Shown here: in pieces, positions 31,000 to 33,911 of the stretch | Layout: the number at the start of each line of letters is the position of its first letter | Numbering within the stretch: the first letter of the stretch is position 1 | Source: Streptomyces hirsutus | Lineage (GTDB): Bacteria; Actinomycetota; Actinomycetes; Streptomycetales; Streptomycetaceae | Assembly: GCF_001418415.1 (NCBI RefSeq) | Contig: NZ_LIQT01000025.1 | Location: 1 to 33,911 of the forward strand | Direction of reading: 5' to 3' | DNA: 33,911 bases | The notes under the pieces: generated by a model | The model's database searches: none | The model's input: the letters and a program-made list of their open reading frames with translations, nothing else | Told to the model about the DNA's origin: nothing | Translations under genes and position numbers: made by a program

Positions 31000-32039
31000 G
31001 CCGTACGCCCCTTTCCGCGCACCCGGGGGACGGCCCGCGCAACGGCCCGTACACCGATGCGCGCGGCGGCGCCGACGCCGAGTGCCAGCCAGCCGACACG
31101 CCGTGAGAGCCGTACCGTGCGGTCGATGTCCGCCACGGTCACGGCACGGCCGCCGCCGTTGAGCACGGGCCGGTGCTCGACCCGTCCGGCGTAGGACAGC
31201 GTCCCGCCGAGCCGCACGCCGAGCGCGCCCGCGAAGGACGCCTCCACGGGCCCGGCGTTGGGACTCGGATGCTTCGCGGCATCCGTGCGCCAGGCCAGGA
31301 CGGCACCCCGCGGGTCCGGCCCGGCGACCGCGGCGAGTGCGGCGGTCAGCCGCGCTCCGGGCCACCCGGCGACGTCGTCGAGGCGCGCGGAGGCCCAGCC
31401 GTACCGCAGATGGCGGGGGGACTTGTGGCCGACCATGGCGTCCAGGGTGTTGACGGCCCGGAACCCGAGCAGCCCCGGCACACCGGCGACGGCACCCCAC
31501 ACCAGGGCGCCCACCACGGCGTCGGAGGTGTTCTCGGCGACGGACTCCACGACCGCGCGGGCGATCCCTTCGGCGTCCAGCGCCTGCGGGTCCCGTCCGC
31601 ACAGGTGCGGCAGCCGGGCCCGCGCCGCCTCGATTCCCTCGGCGGTCCCTGACTCCAGGGCGCGCCCGATGGCGCGGGCCTCCCGGGCCAGCGACGTCCC
31701 TCCGACGACGGCCCAGGTGGCCGCGCCGGTCAGGGCGACGGAGGCGGCGGGGGAGGATCGTGCGCAGCGGGCGGCCAGGCTCCCCAGAGCGACGGTCCCG
31801 CCGACGCAGACGGCGGCGTGCAGCGCGCCCCGGCCCCGGTCGTCCTGCCACAGAACCCGTTCCACGGCAGCCGCGGCCCGCCCGAAAGCGGCGACCGGAT
31901 GCCCTCGGCGGGGATCGCCGAGAAGCAGGTCGCCGAGGAGGCCGGCGGCGGCGCCGTACGCGAACTCGCGATCGGCACCCATGGGGTCAGCCGGTGAGGG
32001 ATCCGGCGGGAGTGGCCGCCCCGAGCCGGGGCGGAGCAT
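30996..32039 (-). CDS. cobD: Adenosylcobinamide-phosphate synthase CbiB/CobD
   Basis: Integral membrane enzyme that attaches the aminopropanol (phosphate) arm to adenosylcobyric acid. It is 347 residues from ATG 32039. Family features are AYGAAAGLLGDLLLGDPRRGHPVAAFGR, VVESVAENTSDAVVGALVWGAVAG, GFRAVNTLDAMVGHKSPRHLRYGWASARLDDVAGWPGARL and the conserved DAAKHPSPNAGPVEASFAGALGVRLGG. Several hydrophobic helices are present. ATG 32039 has GAGG 10 nt upstream. ATG 31982 (MGADREFAYG) aligns better with the family but lacks a Shine-Dalgarno sequence, and a GC hairpin at 32016-32034 lies between the two. It is first in the riboswitch-controlled operon. Confidence 0.92.
   Translation of the reverse strand: MLRPGSGRPLPPDPSPADPMGADREFAYGAAAGLLGDLLLGDPRRGHPVAAFGRAAAAVERVLWQDDRGRGALHAAVCVGGTVALGSLAARCARSSPAASVALTGAATWAVVGGTSLAREARAIGRALESGTAEGIEAARARLPHLCGRDPQALDAEGIARAVVESVAENTSDAVVGALVWGAVAGVPGLLGFRAVNTLDAMVGHKSPRHLRYGWASARLDDVAGWPGARLTAALAAVAGPDPRGAVLAWRTDAAKHPSPNAGPVEASFAGALGVRLGGTLSYAGRVEHRPVLNGGGRAVTVADIDRTVRLSRRVGWLALGVGAAARIGVRAVARAVPRVRGKGRTA
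32016..32034 (-). promoter_or_regulatory. GC hairpin at the start of cobD, possible riboswitch output
   Basis: CCGCCCCG (32016-32023) and CGGGGCGG (32027-32034) form an 8-bp perfect stem with a 3-nt loop. It is just after ATG 32039 and before ATG 31982, about 70 nt downstream of the cobalamin aptamer. It may be an expression platform or a weak terminator. Confidence 0.5.
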
Positions 32040-32104
32040 CGCTGGTCGACCTCAACAGGCAGCCGGGCATGGCGGTATGTCCTCACTCAGGGTGTCCACG
32101 CCCT

Positions 32105-32247
32105 GGTTCGACGAGACCGGCGGTGGGAGTTCCTGGCTTCCGGGGTCGTTCACCCCGGTGACAGTGGCGGGACCGCGCCGGATTCGCACCGGCTTCCTCT
32201 CCTGCCGCCGTAATGGCTCCGGAAGTCCACCACGGTCCGGAAGAACC
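32105..32247 (-). ncRNA. Cobalamin riboswitch
   Basis: The minus strand contains the conserved core GAAGCCGGTGCGAATCCGGC, GCGGTCCCGCCACTGT and, after a GGGGTGAACGACCCC stem, the B12-box-like GAAGCCAGGAACTCCC. Flanking GGTTC (32243-32247) and GAACC (32105-32109) can form the closing P1 helix, giving an aptamer of about 143 nt. It ends 65 nt before ATG 32039 of the cobalamin operon and should lower expression when adenosylcobalamin is plentiful. Exact ends are approximate. Confidence 0.93.
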
Positions 32248-32549
32248 GTCAACTTGCCTTTGACCTGCGAGGCTGAAGTGTGCTGAGGCCCACAGAGGTG
32301 TTTCGGAGGGTGAACCGCGGGCCGGGGGCCTGTGGCGTGACGGGCGGTACGGGAACGGCCGGCAGGCGGTCCGGGAGCGGTCGGCGGATGGTCCGGGAAC
32401 CGCGCAACGGGCGGTACGGAGGCAAGGTGCCCCGCACCGCCCGCCGGACGGACGACATGACCCCGACCGGGACGCCGGCCCGGGTGCTGCCCCGTGATCA
32501 GGCGCCGTCAGGCGAATCGGACAGCCCTCGGACAGTCGTCAGGCAGTCG
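32248..32549. other. 302-bp gap upstream of the cobalamin riboswitch
   Basis: The gap lies between the riboswitch and the small membrane protein gene and must contain the promoter of the cobalamin operon, which I cannot place with confidence. It has many short CGGTCCGGGA/GGCGGTACGG-like repeats. A near-tandem CAGTCGTCAGG at 32533-32553 runs into the stop codon of the next gene. A 69-codon minus-strand frame overlaps the riboswitch and is not credible. Confidence 0.5.
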
Positions 32550-32771
32550 TCAGGCCATGATCAGATAGATCCCGTACGCCACCGCCGCCGCGCAGGCCGC
32601 GAAGCAGGCGTAGGCGCCGGTGACCGCCAGGACCGTGGACTGGCCCTGGGCGGCGGCCCGCTCACGGCGGGACAGGCCGGTGATGCCCAGGGTGAACAGG
32701 GCCACCAGGGCCACGGTGACCACGAGGCTGACGCCGAAGACGGAACCGAGGGCCGCCCAGTCGATCTTCAT
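32550..32771 (-). CDS. Small two-helix membrane protein next to the phosphate transporter
   Basis: Protein of 73 residues. It has two predicted transmembrane helices, SVFGVSLVVTVALVALFTLGITGL (about 10-33) and VLAVTGAYACFAACAAAVAYGIYLIMA (about 47-73). A short charged loop SRRERAAAQGQST joins them, and the positive-inside rule puts this loop in the cytoplasm. Start ATG 32771 has GGAGAAG upstream. It follows the Pit-family gene by 68 bp and is probably co-transcribed. Small proteins of this type recur beside Pit transporters in streptomycetes (recalled), which suggests an accessory role. Function is otherwise unknown. Confidence 0.8.
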   Translation of the reverse strand: MKIDWAALGSVFGVSLVVTVALVALFTLGITGLSRRERAAAQGQSTVLAVTGAYACFAACAAAVAYGIYLIMA

Positions 32772-32785
32772 GGTGCTCTTCTCCT

Positions 32786-32833
32786 ACGTGTCTTCCTGGG
32801 TGTCTTCCTGCGGGGCCTTCTGCGTGTCTTCCC
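32786..32833 (-). repeat. Four degenerate 12-bp tandem repeats between pit and the small gene
   Basis: The plus-strand units are ACGTGTCTTCCT, GGGTGTCTTCCT, GCGGGGCCTTCT and GCGTGTCTTCCC, back to back. On the coding strand they read AGGAAGACAC-like, so each unit repeats a Shine-Dalgarno-like AGGA upstream of the small gene. Confidence 0.75.
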
Positions 32834-32839
32834 GCGGGG

Positions 32840-33911
32840 TCAGACCGTGGTCCTGGCCGGAGGGGTCGCCGGGTCGGCGGGAGCCGGGATGGTGGCCGAG
32901 AGCTCCTCGGTCACGGGGCCCGCCGGAGGGGGGGCCACCGCGGCCATGGCCGCGGTCACGACGCCGCTCTGCTCCTCGTCGAGGGCGTCGGAGGCGTCGG
33001 TGCCGGCGGTGTCATCGGTGTCGTTGACGTTGGTGTGGTCGACGACCTCGCGCCGGGAGATCTTCCAGATCGCCGCACTGGAGGTGATCAGGAAGGCCGC
33101 GACGAGAGCGGTGCCCCAGCTGCCGAAGCCGCAGACCCACTCGGCGATCGCCGCGACGATGGCCGCCGCCGGCAGCGTCAGACCCCAGGCGACGAACATC
33201 CGGGTGGCCGTCGACCAGCGGACCACGCCGCCCTTGCGGCCCAGACCCGCGCCCATCACGGAACCGGAGACGGAGTGCGTGGTGGACAGGGAGAAACCGA
33301 GGTGGGAGGAGGCCAGGATGACCGTCGCGGCGCTGGTCTGGGCGACGAAGCCCTGCTGCGGCTGGAGGTCGGTCAGGCCCTTGCCCATGGTGCGGATGAT
33401 GCGCCAGCCGCCGAGGTAGGTGCCGAGCGCGATGGCGACGCCCGCGGAGACGATGACCCACATCGGCGGGTCGGAGTCCGGGGCGAGAGTGCCGCCGGCG
33501 ACCAGGGCCAGGGTGATGATGCCCATCGTCTTCTGGGCGTCGTTGGTGCCGTGGGCCAGGGAGACCAGACCGGCGGAGGCGATCTGTCCGGCCCGGTAGC
33601 CCTTCTTGGAGGCCTTGCTGTCGGCCGACCTGCGGCCCATGCGGTAGGTCAGCCGGGTCGCGAACATCGCGGCCAGGCCGGCGACCAGCGGCGCGGCGAT
33701 CGCGGGGATCAGCACCTTGGTGACCAGGACGTCGCCGTGCACCGCGCCGAAGCCCGCCGAGGCGACGGTGGCGCCGATCAGGCCGCCCATCAGGGCGTGC
33801 GAGGAGCTGGACGGCAGACCGACCAGCCAGGTCAGGAGGTTCCAGAGGATCGCGCCGACCAGTGCGGCGAAGATGACCTCGGGACGGATGCCGGCCTCGT
33901 CGACGAGGCCC
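32840..33911 (-). CDS. Pit-family low-affinity inorganic phosphate transporter (N terminus outside window)
   Basis: Symporter for phosphate (as neutral metal phosphate in known members), in the cytoplasmic membrane. The frame continues to the window edge, where GLVDEAGIRPEVIFAALVGAILWNLLTWLVGLPSSSSHALMGGLIGATVAS is read, containing the first PD001131 signature region. The second copy appears later as SSHLGFSLSTTHSVSGSVMGAGLGRK. LAHGTNDAQKTMGIITLAL is another Pit hallmark. About eight hydrophobic segments are visible. The C-terminal tail of about 70 residues is hydrophilic and Asp/Pro-rich (DDTAGTDASDALDEEQSG) and would face the cytoplasm or cell exterior. It is followed by the tandem repeats and the small membrane protein gene. 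Confidence 0.94.
   Translation of the reverse strand, partial: GLVDEAGIRPEVIFAALVGAILWNLLTWLVGLPSSSSHALMGGLIGATVASAGFGAVHGDVLVTKVLIPAIAAPLVAGLAAMFATRLTYRMGRRSADSKASKKGYRAGQIASAGLVSLAHGTNDAQKTMGIITLALVAGGTLAPDSDPPMWVIVSAGVAIALGTYLGGWRIIRTMGKGLTDLQPQQGFVAQTSAATVILASSHLGFSLSTTHSVSGSVMGAGLGRKGGVVRWSTATRMFVAWGLTLPAAAIVAAIAEWVCGFGSWGTALVAAFLITSSAAIWKISRREVVDHTNVNDTDDTAGTDASDALDEEQSGVVTAAMAAVAPPPAGPVTEELSATIPAPADPATPPARTTV

Noticed and set aside
32249..32458. 69-codon minus-strand frame upstream of the cobalamin operon
   Set aside because: It runs up to the riboswitch aptamer, has no ribosome-binding site, and must overlap the operon promoter.
1..33911. Mobile elements, CRISPR arrays, tRNA or rRNA genes, toxin-antitoxin or phage-defence genes
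   Set aside because: None seen. There is no transposase or integrase motif, no regularly spaced identical repeats, and no cloverleaf with a TTCGA-type arm.

Overview
The window is chromosomal DNA of a Streptomyces-type actinomycete. Base composition is very GC-rich, third codon positions are almost all G or C, start codons GTG and TTG are common, and genes are densely coupled by ATGA/GTGA overlaps. The gene content also fits: an ectABCD cluster, an aerobic-type cobalamin operon, a LAETG sortase substrate of the SCO1860 family, and a SigE-type ECF sigma factor. Gene order resembles the S. coelicolor region around SCO1845-SCO1880, but that is recalled and was not checked by alignment. No tRNA, rRNA, insertion sequence, phage gene or CRISPR array was seen.

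Region 1 (1-3.4 kb) is plant cell-wall degradation. A 5'-truncated pectinesterase overlaps an alpha/beta hydrolase, and a secreted GH43 glycosidase is convergent with them. The GH43 gene has a perfect CCGAAAGTTTCGG palindrome upstream of its probable promoter. Region 2 (3.4-6.5 kb) holds an ECF sigma factor with its membrane-anchored partner, divergent from an NCS2 purine permease. Region 3 (6.7-13 kb) holds a GNAT acetyltransferase and an IclR regulator, divergent from an alpha-ketoglutarate-semialdehyde dehydrogenase. It continues with a DUF1349 protein, a frameshifted GNAT, a FrnE-like DsbA protein and a class V PLP enzyme preceded by nested inverted repeats. The pectin enzymes and the semialdehyde dehydrogenase may belong to one uronate/pentose catabolic capacity (inference).

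Region 4 (13-16.9 kb) is ectABCD on the minus strand, making ectoine and 5-hydroxyectoine. ectA has no Shine-Dalgarno sequence and has a SigB-like promoter almost touching its start codon, and a strong hairpin separates ectB from ectC. Upstream of ectA is a 517-bp, comparatively AT-rich gap without a convincing gene. Region 5 (16.9-20.9 kb) has a class V aminotransferase divergent from an amino-acid ABC transporter (lipoprotein, permease, ATPase). Region 6 (21-23.5 kb) has an amidohydrolase behind a leader that can fold as a three-way junction, then the LAETG-anchored surface protein.

Region 7 (23.6-32.3 kb, minus strand) is a tightly coupled cobalamin operon read from a cobalamin riboswitch: cbiB/cobD, cobQ, a 74-codon unknown ORF, a ChlI/ChlD-type chelatase gene, cobO, cobB, a CobE/CbiG-type gene and cobC. 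No CobN and no corrin-ring methyltransferase gene is present in the window. The 74-codon ORF overlaps both neighbours by 4 nt and lies beside the chelatase gene, where cobN might be expected. Region 8 (32.5 kb to the end) is a low-affinity phosphate transporter (Pit family, truncated by the window) and a small two-helix membrane protein, separated by degenerate 12-bp tandem repeats.
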